Part shown: piece after piece, positions 18,283 through 26,822 of the stretch | How the letters are laid out: every line of letters begins with the position of its first letter | Position numbering within the stretch: position 1 is the first letter of the stretch | From: Zelonia costaricensis | Lineage: Eukaryota > Euglenozoa > Kinetoplastea > Trypanosomatida > Trypanosomatidae | DNA: 35,716 nt | Assembly: GCA_030849075.1 (NCBI GenBank) | Contig: JASAOO010003282.1 | Coordinates: 1-35,716 of the forward strand | Direction: 5' to 3' | Program-made: the position numbers and the translations under genes | The notes under the pieces: generated by a model | What the model was told of the DNA's origin: nothing | What the model saw: the letters and a program-made list of their open reading frames with translations, nothing else | Database searches by the model: none

Positions 18283-19358
18283 CATACAGATAAACAAACA
18301 AAGGTAGGACGCCGAGAAGTGAGATGGGAGGGGCAGTGGCGGCTAAAGCAGCAATACCGGCAATACGGGAGTATGACCATTTAGACGGGAGGGGAGGGGG
18401 GAGGGCATGAAGGACATGAAGTCAGAAAGCGCAGAGCAGAACAAAATGCAAAGGAAGGTAAATCAAAGGGCAAACGCCACACGTACGCGCACACCTGCAC
18501 GTGACCGTCACGCCGTTCAATGTACACAGCGAAGTACGAGGCAAGCCGTCTCTACAGTGAACGGCAAGCCACTCACGCGTAGACGGCCGACAACCGCGCA
18601 CCGCTTCGCACTGCTGCCGCGTACTACCGCAGAGGTGGCCAGAGCACGCACTGAGAAGTACAACGGGACAGACGGGGGAAAGACGACGACGCTGCCGATG
18701 TCACGCAGTCCACTGCCAACAACGCCAGCGCGGACGCGAGGGGGGGGGGGAGGAGGTCGTTGCTGCGGATGGGGTACCACTGTTTTCCTTTGGGGGGGGG
18801 AGGAGGGGGTCAACAGAGAAGAGAGAGTGAGAGGAGCTGTAAAGGCGTTGGTGCAGTTCGAATTCATCGTGGGAGAGACGGCCGTTTGAACCGATGACGC
18901 GAGGCAATCCGCTTGTACAGGGCGAATGCGGCGCGAACACTGGCAGCTCACTGCGGGGGGAAGCGAAACTCAAGCAAAGAGCAGAAACAGAAGAGAAGAG
19001 ATGCGTGGCGCATGCTCAACAAACGGGGGAGGGAAGAGAGCGCAGAGAAGACCCCCGCGCAGGAAGGAGCGACAAAGAGGGGAGGAGAAAGGCAGCATAA
19101 CTTGCCAAGCACGCCCTCGAGGAAAGACACGCGCGGTGGGCCACCAGCATGCGGAAGCTTAGAAAAACACCGTATCCATCTCGCCATAATCCAGAGACAA
19201 CACTGAAAGCGAAATGCTTCGATCAGCCAGACTGTATAACGCTCAACAGGAAACAACAGCGCAGAAGAAGAAAACGGATAAACACAAAGAGACACTTGAC
19301 AGCGCTGTTGGCATCGTCGGCTATCACCAACACATCCAGCGGCCACGCGCACGCCTGC

Positions 19359-20972
19359 TTATGCCGTTTGGCGCACGTCCAGGACAGGGGCGGCGACGAC
19401 GCCCGTTTCTACAGTCAGCTCCGCCGGTGCATCCGTCGACGGCTCGTCCGCCTTTTCCTGGTCCACGAGACCCTGGTCCTCGGCCAGGCGGCGCAGCTTC
19501 TCCTTCACAAAGAAGAGCCCGACCACGCCGATGGCAGAGACGATGAGCGCGATGAGCACCACGTAGAAGCCCGTGTCCTCCGTAGGCTCGTCGCCGAGGA
19601 CGATGGAGAAGACGATCATGCCTACAAACGAAAAGAAGCACATTGAGGCGAGCACAATCGTTGACGGAACCGTCTCGGGGCACGGGTAGGCCAGCTCGAC
19701 CGCCAGCTCCATCACAACCGGCACGACCGGCAGGACGAGGAAGCACAGCAGCGGCACCAGAATGTACAGGCAGATCCGCAGCGCACTCGACTCCCCAAGC
19801 GTCTTGATCAGAACCGTGGCGGCGAGGAAGAGCACCGTGGCAGCCGTGGCGAGGGCGATGGAGGTGCGCTTGTACAGGTGCGTGTAGTCCACAAAAGTGC
19901 CCACCACGGCGCAGTGGGCCGAGCCGCCGAGGATGCCGGCGAAGGCGAGGATGCCGGCCGTGGTCTCGTCGATGCCGAAGGGCTGCACCACCTGCGGCAG
20001 CACGCCGGCAACAGCAGTCAGGAAGCCCGCGATGAGGCCGAAGGCGACGGTCAGGAGCACGAAGTTGAGATCGCGGAACTGGGACTTGAGGAACTTGGTG
20101 ATGGGCAGCTTGTAGTCCTCCGTCGCGGTGTGTGAGGGACGGTACCTGGGCTTGTCGCTGACGAGGAACACAATCAGGACGAGCACGAGCACCGAGAAGC
20201 CGCACTGCGACCCCATCAGCCCAGCCCAGTCGGCAGTCTCGCAGTTGTCCGGCAGCGAGATGACGTGGGGGGAGTAGAACATGCCTACCGCCATCCCAGC
20301 GAAGCCCAGCAGCGCGGCCACCGCCGTCGCGATGGTGCGCTCGTTCGGCGGGAACCAGATGCCGGCGATCAGCGTCGGCAGGCTCAAGAAGAAAATCTGC
20401 CCGCCGGCGACAAAGGCCTGCGCCACAATCAGGAGCGCGTACTTTGGCACCCACACGGCGATCAGCTTCAGCACCGACGCGAAGGCGTTCATGGTCGCGC
20501 CGATGATGATGCCGTGGCGCAGGCCAACCCTGTTGTACACATAGCAGCCCGGCACGACCGCGATCACGTAGATGACGGGGACGATCAGGCACAAGACGTT
20601 GACCCAAATTGCATCCACGTCGAAGTACGACTGCGTCTCTCGCACAATGAACGCGAAGGCGACATACTGCACCTGGTTGATGAAGCCGAAGGCTGCGAAC
20701 AGTCCGAGCACGACGTAGCGGAACGCACTCGTCTGGATGATCTCTTCCGACTCGCCGCCCTTCAGCTGCGGGGCACAAGCATCGCTCGGCTCGGATAGGG
20801 TGTTGCCGACGGCCTCGTCGTACACGGCGGCAGGCAGCGCCTCAGGGACGCTGGTCGTCTCCGGCGTGGGCTGTGTCTCTTGCCCCTGGCGCGCCACCTC
20901 GAAGTCGGTTTCCATGAACATGTCGGAAGTAGATTGGTCGCGGGAGTCGGATGCGTACGGGGCGTACGGCAT
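19359..20972 (-). CDS. FLVCRb: FLVCR-type MFS haem/porphyrin transporter
   Basis: 537 aa from the first in-frame ATG at 20972 (MPYAPYASDSRD) to TAA at 19361-19359; the frame extends 8 codons further only from a GTG. It has an acidic, probably cytosolic N-terminus of about 83 residues, then 12 hydrophobic segments with an MFS layout. Family marks include FRYVVLGLFAAFGFINQVQYVAF in segment 1, a VYNRVGLRHGIIIG loop between segments 2 and 3, QIFFLSLPTLIAGIWFPPNERTIAT in the segment 4-5 region, a hydrophilic central loop (SDKPRYRPSHTATEDYK), and a charged C-tail of about 45 residues. The Q-x-x-x-A-F and WFPPNER blocks are those of the feline leukaemia virus subgroup C receptor (FLVCR) family of cellular haem/choline carriers. 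Leishmania FLVCRb is published as a plasma-membrane porphyrin/haem importer needed for growth; identity with that gene is inferred from family and neighbourhood. Ferrochelatase is downstream in the same cluster. Confidence 0.88.
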   Translation of the reverse strand: MPYAPYASDSRDQSTSDMFMETDFEVARQGQETQPTPETTSVPEALPAAVYDEAVGNTLSEPSDACAPQLKGGESEEIIQTSAFRYVVLGLFAAFGFINQVQYVAFAFIVRETQSYFDVDAIWVNVLCLIVPVIYVIAVVPGCYVYNRVGLRHGIIIGATMNAFASVLKLIAVWVPKYALLIVAQAFVAGGQIFFLSLPTLIAGIWFPPNERTIATAVAALLGFAGMAVGMFYSPHVISLPDNCETADWAGLMGSQCGFSVLVLVLIVFLVSDKPRYRPSHTATEDYKLPITKFLKSQFRDLNFVLLTVAFGLIAGFLTAVAGVLPQVVQPFGIDETTAGILAFAGILGGSAHCAVVGTFVDYTHLYKRTSIALATAATVLFLAATVLIKTLGESSALRICLYILVPLLCFLVLPVVPVVMELAVELAYPCPETVPSTIVLASMCFFSFVGMIVFSIVLGDEPTEDTGFYVVLIALIVSAIGVVGLFFVKEKLRRLAEDQGLVDQEKADEPSTDAPAELTVETGVVAAPVLDVRQTA

Positions 20973-22068
20973 CCGTGGCTTCACCGAACACGGCACGCCC
21001 GGGAGGCTCCGGACGGGTACGGTGGGGTGAGCGGGGGGTGGGGGAGGGGGACGGGGCGGGGTGGACTGGGAAGCGAGAGAAAACTAGACAATATACGTGT
21101 CTCGCTGATGCACGACACAACGTGGTCGACGTACTCGTGTGGAATAGGAACGTGACTCGCGCTTCTACAGGCACATGTACACGCGTACACACGCACAGGC
21201 CACGCGGGAGCGCAGACAAGGGAATCTAGGTTCCGGCTCTACCGGCGCGCAGGGCAAGACTACGGTCTTTGAGCGGGTAGCTTTCAGCAGTGCGAATAGG
21301 GAACCTTGGGGGATGCTCGTGGTTTGCGAGTGTGTGCGTGCGTGGGTGCTTTTTGTGGTGGTGGTTTACTTACTTTTGGAGATGCGTGTGTGTGCGTTTG
21401 TGCACAGGACGCGTTTACTACCTTCCTAAATTGGGAAGCGTTAGTGGAAGCGTGGGAGCAGCGGCGGCGGCAGGGCTGACGCGCGGAGCTGCGGTGAGTG
21501 CGCGAACGGAGGTGCACCAGCGAAGCAGCGAGAGACGGGGGGGGGAATGAAGGCGGGTTGAGTAGAGAGGTAGCATCATACAAGGCGAGTTTGTGTCACA
21601 GGTGGCTGGCTGGAGCGTGGGCGGTTCCCGGGGAGGGCCGTCACCGCAGCAACTTGTGTGATGTGCGTCTGGCGGAGAGAAGAGCGCACGGGGGAGAGTC
21701 AAGGCACGGCATGTCGTCCCGGGGGCATGAGGCACGCCGAGAACGCCGGTAGCGCCACTCCTGGACTGCGCACCGTCCCAACCCTCCGGCGGTTCGATGA
21801 AGATGCATGAGTTTGCGGTCAGCGTGCGCGAGCTCAGCGGCATGATGGGGAGGAGACCGGCCGCAAAAGGGACCGCCTTCTCATCCGCGTGTGTTCTTGT
21901 GTGTGTGACGGTGTGCGCGTGCGTGTTGCAGTCACCGCGGGCGAGACACGTCAGCGTTAGTGGAAGCAGCCCTCCACGAGGGGCAGCCACTCAGCGTCTC
22001 CACAACGGAGTCAGCTTCCCCTTCCCAACCACACTCGTGTCGTATCGGCCAGGTGAGGACGGCAGAGC
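20973..22068 (-). other. Spacer: FLVCR 5' UTR side and non-repetitive region
   Basis: About 1.1 kb without a supported gene. 21030-21072 is the C/T tract described separately. 21300-21420 is GT-rich. 21560-21860 is non-repetitive, relatively complex sequence that could contain a UTR element such as a degenerate SIDER, which I cannot confirm by eye. Confidence 0.55.
21007..21072 (-). promoter_or_regulatory. Predicted spliced-leader acceptor for the FLVCR-type transporter
   Basis: The coding strand has a strong C/T tract at about 21072-21030, then ACCGTACCCGTCCGGAG with AG at 21008-21007. That is 35 nt above ATG 20972. A later AG at about 20980-20979 would also leave the ATG in place but remove the upstream GTG. 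Confidence 0.45.
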
Positions 22069-22593
22069 TCACCCACGTGACGGGGTGGCGCTGGCGTTGA
22101 CGTCGGCACAACCGTCCTCGCCTACCCGTGCTGCTGCTCGTGCAGCTTGCATGCGTGTGAGCATTGCCTCAGCTCCCGACGGCGGGAAGCGCAAAGGGGA
22201 CTTGATGCACGTGGCGCTGCGATGCCCAACAGCAGGCGACGCTGCGAGAATGGAAACCGCATGTCGTGGTTGTGGAGCTGCGCGCACAGCCCCTTCACCA
22301 CCAGTAACACCTGCAGTAGCGGCAGCATCGCGCCGGCGCCGTTGCAGCCGACACTGTGCGTGGCCGTAGAGGCGGGTGAAGACGTCAGCGCCAGCAGCCC
22401 AGTCCTGCAAGATGGCCTCGTGGGTGTGGTTCACACGCGGCTGGAATGTGCAGACGGCCCGCTCCGCTCTTGCTTGCGCCACCACCGCGTCGTAGACCGG
22501 CACACTCAGCGACGTCGGGCCGCGTTGTGTGAGACGCACGAAGACCGTAGGCGATGGCGGCGTGCCACTCTCTTGAGAACCACGCAGCGGCAT
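22069..22593 (-). CDS. Candidate small gene or gene remnant with FQPRVN...RLY motif (174 aa)
   Basis: An open frame from ATG 22593 to a stop at about 22069. Its middle third reads like a real kinetoplastid protein module: VYDAVVAQARAERAVC, then FQPRVN, an acidic spacer, DVFTRLYGHA and RLQRRRRDAA (coordinates about 22330-22500). The pattern F-x-P-x-[IV]-N...RLY-x-x-A followed by Arg/Lys-rich sequence recurs in many conserved hypothetical trypanosomatid proteins. The ends are unconvincing, and third-position GC measured by eye over four rows is about 76 percent, below the neighbouring genes. It may be a short gene, a decayed copy, or chance. The strand matches the cluster. Confidence 0.3.
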   Translation of the reverse strand: MPLRGSQESGTPPSPTVFVRLTQRGPTSLSVPVYDAVVAQARAERAVCTFQPRVNHTHEAILQDWAAGADVFTRLYGHAQCRLQRRRRDAAATAGVTGGEGAVRAAPQPRHAVSILAASPAVGHRSATCIKSPLRFPPSGAEAMLTRMQAARAAARVGEDGCADVNASATPSRG

Positions 22594-23146
22594 TCTAATG
22601 CGCCATGCACACCTCGGTCTCGCAACCGTTCTAGGAGCTTGCTTCTGTGTGTGTCTGTGTGTCCCTCTGTGGGTTTGGGTGTCTCTGTGCTCCTGTCACA
22701 CACAGGAGAGCTGCGCCTCTTTCGCGCCTTGTTGACAAGAACGGAGGAGGAGCAGCGAGTCGCACGGTGGAACACATCAGCATTCGTCGGACGGGTTAAA
22801 GGGCGCGCCGATTGGTGCACATCCGCAGTCGCAGCGAGGACGCGTACCCGACCCCGTCCCCGTCCGCGCCCCCGCCCCTCGCCACCAAGAGACGTGGCTG
22901 CCTCGCGTGCGGCAAACGCTGTGCCGTCCAAGACTGGAAGTGCCCCTCGTGCACGTGCGTGCGCGGCACGGTGTGTGGCAGGGCTGTTGCGTTCGTTCCT
23001 GAGCCAGTGAGAAAGCGCTGCAACACTCACGGCGAAGTGCGCGTCCGCGTGTAGTGCACGGCACATCGCCACCGCCTCGCGAAAGCGCTGGGCAGAGGGG
23101 GACACACACACGCGCATAAGAAACCAAAGGGCCCCTCTGGCCCGTC
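22594..23146 (-). other. Spacer downstream of the 274-aa gene
   Basis: 553 bases. The frame of the 174-aa candidate stays open upward for a while but becomes simple-sequence-like near 22645-22700 (TGTGTGTC repeats). Another minus frame at 22506-23117 starts with a plausible-looking stretch (FREAVAMCRALHADAHF) but has only about 70 percent GC at third positions and a GRGRGRGR run. It is not called as a gene. Confidence 0.55.
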
Positions 23147-23971
23147 TCAGTCCTCGTAGTCAATCTCCTCGCAGGCGCTGTCGTGGTCGATGGACATGTC
23201 GTGGTCGTCCATCAGGGTGCGCTGCGACACCGCCGGGGCGGCGGCGGTGCGCTGCGCCGGGTGAATGCCCAGGAAGTCCTCCTCTGTCTCCAGCGTGGCG
23301 AGCTGCTCGCGCAGGGCGTGTTGGCAGCGGGCGAGCTCGCGCTCGCGGGCCTCGAGCTTGCGGTCCCAGTCGGCCACGGTGTTGTGCTTGCGCAACAGCG
23401 ACTTGCGCCGCTCCTCCATCTCGCGATTGAGGGTGCGCATCTCGACCAGCGCCTTGTGCAGGTCCTGCTCCTCCACCTGCTTCTGCCGCTCCCGCGCCGT
23501 GAGGAGCGCCTCCTCCTTCGCCAGCGCCTCCTGCCGTGCCATGGCCCGCAGGAGCGCGGCGTCCTCCTCCTCCTTGTCACGCTGCAACTCCTGCAGTCGA
23601 CGGTCGATGCTCGCCTCTTGGGCCGCAAGGGTGGGCTTGGTCTGCTGCACCTCATGCGCCACACGTCGTTCGTCGGCGAGGAAGGTGGCTGCCTGCCTGC
23701 GCACCGCGCTGATCTGGGCACGGCACTCCTGGTGCTGCACCTCCAGGCAGCGCCGCTCGTCCGCGATGTTCTCCTGCATCGCGTCCAGCACCGCGACGCG
23801 CTTGCGGATATAGCTCTCCTGGCGCAGGTAGTAGCTCTCCAGCCCGCGCTGCAGCTGCACCCCGTCCCCGAGCAGGTGATGGTACAGCTCAGCCGCGCCT
23901 CGGTCCTCCGCCGCAGCGGGCGTGCTTGGCGGCTGCGACGCCGCACTCAGCGGGGCCTCGACGGCTGACAT
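23147..23971 (-). CDS. Coiled-coil hypothetical protein (274 aa)
   Basis: No function recognised. ATG 23971 (MSAVEAPLSAASQPPSTP) to TGA at 23149-23147. The open frame above the ATG is Pro/His-rich UTR-like sequence, so the start is well supported. After about 25 low-complexity residues, nearly everything from about residue 30 to 230 is a long charged alpha-helical coiled coil rich in Glu, Arg, Gln and Leu, with blocks such as YYLRQESYIRKRVAVLDAMQ and LQELQRDKEEEDAALLRAMA. The C-terminus is short and acidic (HDMSIDHDSACEEIDYED). Such proteins are often cytoskeletal or flagellar in trypanosomatids, but nothing here proves that. No membrane segment or signal peptide is seen. Confidence 0.85.
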   Translation of the reverse strand: MSAVEAPLSAASQPPSTPAAAEDRGAAELYHHLLGDGVQLQRGLESYYLRQESYIRKRVAVLDAMQENIADERRCLEVQHQECRAQISAVRRQAATFLADERRVAHEVQQTKPTLAAQEASIDRRLQELQRDKEEEDAALLRAMARQEALAKEEALLTARERQKQVEEQDLHKALVEMRTLNREMEERRKSLLRKHNTVADWDRKLEARERELARCQHALREQLATLETEEDFLGIHPAQRTAAAPAVSQRTLMDDHDMSIDHDSACEEIDYED

Positions 23972-24855
23972 GATGGAGTCGTGCGTAGTGGACAGGCGCC
24001 TCTGTGTGACGCGCTGCGCGCACGCTCGTGTGGTTGTGTGCAGAAAAGAAAGCGCGCAACTCGCCGAGGCGGCTACGGATTGGCTCTGAATTCTATGGGC
24101 ACTCCGTGGTGGCTGTGTGCGTGTCTGCGGGTGCAGGGGGCACGCGAAGCGCGCTGGCAAGAGGGGGGGGGGAAGAGGCGGAGGATGTGGGGCCAAGGGA
24201 CGCACGGACGCGTCGCTCACTCGCGCACCAGCGCAGATATATAAACCGATGACGGCTGCCCATGCGGTGTTATCGCGTGCATTTAGGTGAGGTGAGTCGT
24301 GGTGGTGGTGGGGGGGGGGGGGGAAGGAAGGCGAATGAATGATGCGGAGAGGCGTGATGGGAGGCGTCAGGAACACGCAAGGTGCGCGCGCAGTGCCCGT
24401 CACATCAGAAGCAGGTCTACACAAGCGAGTCGCACAGCGCCGATCGATCGAAAGAGCCCAGGAGGGCATCGTCGATGTGCGGTCTCTGCGATGCCTTCAT
24501 CGGCTCTTTACCGGGCAGGCAGTGGGCGCTGCAGTTCAGTTTCTTCTGCGTCGAAGAGGAGAGGAGGGAAGGGGGACTGGCGACGCCAACTCAGAGTAGG
24601 CGCCACCGAGGCGACGCGTCGACCACGACGGCTGATGCGATGCAGGGCAAATTGTTTATCAGCGGGCTGCGCCGCAACTCAGCGGCATGCCGCAGAGCGC
24701 ACGACGGCGGCAGCCATGAAGGAAAAGGGGGAAGATAGGGGGGGCCAGAGGAGGAGGGAGCTCGTGCAGAGGCACGAGAACAAACAACAAACAATAACAA
24801 GGGAGACACGCGACACACGAGCAGCTCGCAGACGACGTGTGGCGCAGCAACGCGG
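23972..24855 (-). other. Spacer: 89-aa gene 3' UTR and 274-aa gene 5' UTR
   Basis: 884 bases with a 14-G run at 24310-24323 and purine-rich sequence near 24150-24190 and 24715-24800. 24340-24700 is non-repetitive. No gene supported. Confidence 0.65.
24014..24060 (-). promoter_or_regulatory. Predicted spliced-leader acceptor for the 274-aa gene
   Basis: The coding strand reads GCGCTTTCTTTTCTGCACAC (about 24055-24036), then a short stretch to GCGCAG with AG at 24015-24014, about 43 nt above the ATG. Confidence 0.45.
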
Positions 24856-25125
24856 TTAGTCGCACCCGGTGGCACCGAGCAGCGCACACCCCGGTAGCAC
24901 CGCCACCCGCTGATGTACCAGTAGCGTCCGCCGGGCAGTGCGATGCGTGCGACGTGCCGCGAGCAGGAGTTGGTCGATGTCGGCCGCCGTCGTGATCGGC
25001 ACGAGCGGCGCTGCCTCTGCGGCGCTCGACGAGGTCGGCGTGCTGGCGTTGTTGTGAGCGCCGGACGTCGGAGCAGCCTCCACGGCGCAGGCGGGCTGCA
25101 GCTCAACACCGGAGGCGGCGCTCAT
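24856..25125 (-). CDS. Small hypothetical protein (89 aa)
   Basis: ATG 25125 (MSAASGVELQPACAVEAAP) to TAA at 24858-24856. Third-position GC counted by eye is roughly 80 percent, close to that of clear genes and above the spacers. The N-terminal half is Ala/Ser/Thr-rich and probably disordered. The C-terminal half (from ITTAADIDQLLLAARRTHRT) could form a basic helix followed by a hydrophobic turn (HQRVAVLPGCALLGATGCD). A C/T-rich stretch lies directly above the start at about 25145-25195, although no AG falls between it and the ATG, so the splice site would have to be further up. No family recognised. It could be a genuine short kinetoplastid gene or a chance frame. Confidence 0.5.
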   Translation of the reverse strand: MSAASGVELQPACAVEAAPTSGAHNNASTPTSSSAAEAAPLVPITTAADIDQLLLAARRTHRTARRTLLVHQRVAVLPGCALLGATGCD

Positions 25126-26822
25126 GGGCGGATGGTGGGCAACGCAAGGAGGACGAAAGAGCGAGGCGAAAGAAGCGGAGGATGCGATTGTGGGACGACG
25201 CGAGGATGGACGGCTTGCGGATCCACCGCTTCGTGCAACCGCGGTGAAGTGCGGCTTTGAGTTTTCGCTTTTGTGCGAGTGAGTCGTCGAGCGGGGATGC
25301 GAGAAGAGGGCCAGCGAGTGTCATCGGCAAAGCAGAACAGTGATGGGAGCGCAGCGTCACTGACGCGGAAACGAGCGGCCGCAACGGTGCCGCATGAGCC
25401 GCTCCCCTACCGTTTGGACTCGTACACTGGACAAAGGCGCGCCGCGGTGCAGACACCGCAGTCAACGCGCTTTCTCGGCGTGTACGGGTGCGGTTCAACA
25501 GAGGCTCATGCACAACTTCACGTAGAGGTGCAACCGGAGTCGATCAGCTTCAGCAAACGACTTCTCAAACTTTATCACGCACCATAGCGACGTGAGGTGA
25601 AGTCATGAGAAGTGTGGCCACTAGCCATCGGCAGCGCGGTATCTCCAGCGTGTGTCTGTGTGCGCGTGTGTATGTGTGTTTGTGTGCCTTTGTGTGTCAT
25701 TTCTTACTTCCACCTTTCCCCTTGTGGGTGTTTAGTGGCCCTTAATCGCAGGTGACGTGGAGGCGCAACCGTGCCTCTGCCCTCCCCGCACGCGGCGGGT
25801 TGGGGGCGCATTCGCAGCATGACCGCACACTGGCGTCTGTGCATGTGTGCATATTAGTTGGTCTGTGTGTGTGTGTGTAGAGGAAAGATAGTGTGGCTCT
25901 TCAAAGTGAGTTGCGTGCAGGAGGCCGAGCGCGGAGAACGGAGGAGAGAAGACGGGACAAGACGGGTGCGCACCTACCAACTCTCTCCCTCACGTGCGTG
26001 CACACACATACACACACACATACACAGAGAGACAGACACAGACACAGACACACACGGACACGCAAACACGGGTGTCGTCGTGTTGATTACAAGAAACCTT
26101 CACCGAGTCACTCCGATAGCGGTGTGACACACAGGGACCTCCACACACACGTGGAGACTGCACTGCCACCGATGGACAGGCACAAGACGCACTTCGATGA
26201 TTAAGGACGAAGACGGCGAGACGACACGGGACATGAGTTCGAGGGAGGGGGGAGGGGGGAGGGGGTGTGCTGGATGCGTGGGTGGGCCACACGTATAGGC
26301 ACAAACGCACACGCAGACTCGTACACAGATCTAGACGCACTCACAGAGAGCGTGCAAGCGCGTACAGACACACACACACACACGCACTCGCAAAGATAGA
26401 CAAACGCGTTGCCGGCGACGCGCCATAACAGCACCTCCAGTCAACAGGTTGGGTTGCACACGGTGTCAGCGCTGAAGTGGAGGGGAGAGCCGGAGGACAA
26501 ACCGGGCTGCGACGACGTGCTTTCACGAACGCGCCGCCAACCGCCTCCCTCCCCCCCCCTCCTCGCCCGCCACCAAGTCGCCCACGGCGCACGCTCAGGT
26601 GAGGGACAGTCCCACTGCGAGTCGACCCGGCGGGTGGGTGGTGGTGGTACAGCTGTAGCCGAGCGCCGTCCGATGTCGCGGCGTGACGGTCAGTAGAGGC
26701 CCTCGTCTTCTCCGCCCTCGTCGCCGCACGCGCCCTACTAATGCCGTGAGGCCGCGGTGCCACCGCCGCTGCCCTTCGCGTCCTGCCACCACACACGAAG
26801 GACGCGGCGCCCACGCTGGCTG
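25126..26822 (-). other. Spacer (1.7 kb): ZPR1 3' UTR and 89-aa gene 5' UTR
   Basis: No supported gene. Holds GT-rich sequence near 25650-25690 and 25862-25880, a long CA/GACA-rich stretch at 26000-26070, G/A runs near 26245-26268, and a CA array near 26366-26386. 25200-25600 is non-repetitive and could carry UTR control elements. Confidence 0.65.
26000..26070. repeat. CA and GACA-type simple repeat
   Basis: Imperfect CACA, ACAGAC and ACACGG units over about 70 bases on the plus strand; TG/TC-rich in the transcript sense. Confidence 0.8.

Larger units (their letters stand above)
15894..19358 (-). other. Longest spacer (3.5 kb): FLVCR-type transporter 3' UTR plus channel 5' UTR
   Basis: 3465 bases without a supported gene. 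Contents: A13 at 16331-16343, CA-rich sequence near 16690-16735 and 16856-16866, an 11-G run at 17037-17047, GT arrays at 17249-17275 and 17625-17645, a compound CA array at 18216-18282, G/A-rich runs near 18390, 18740 and 18793, and a rather A-rich final kilobase toward 19358. The longest open frames cross the microsatellites and read as His-Thr or Cys-Val strings, so they are not believed. If the gene order is complete, most of this is the 3' UTR of the transporter, unusually long for the window. Confidence 0.6.

Noticed and set aside
20973..20996. 8-codon N-terminal extension of the FLVCR-type transporter
   Set aside because: It begins with GTG; the ATG at 20972 is the first in frame.
22506..23117. 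203-codon minus-strand open frame
   Set aside because: Its start looks protein-like, but third-position GC is only about 70 percent in a sampled row, it contains a GRGRGR run, and it ends in Arg/His-rich sequence; no family recognised.
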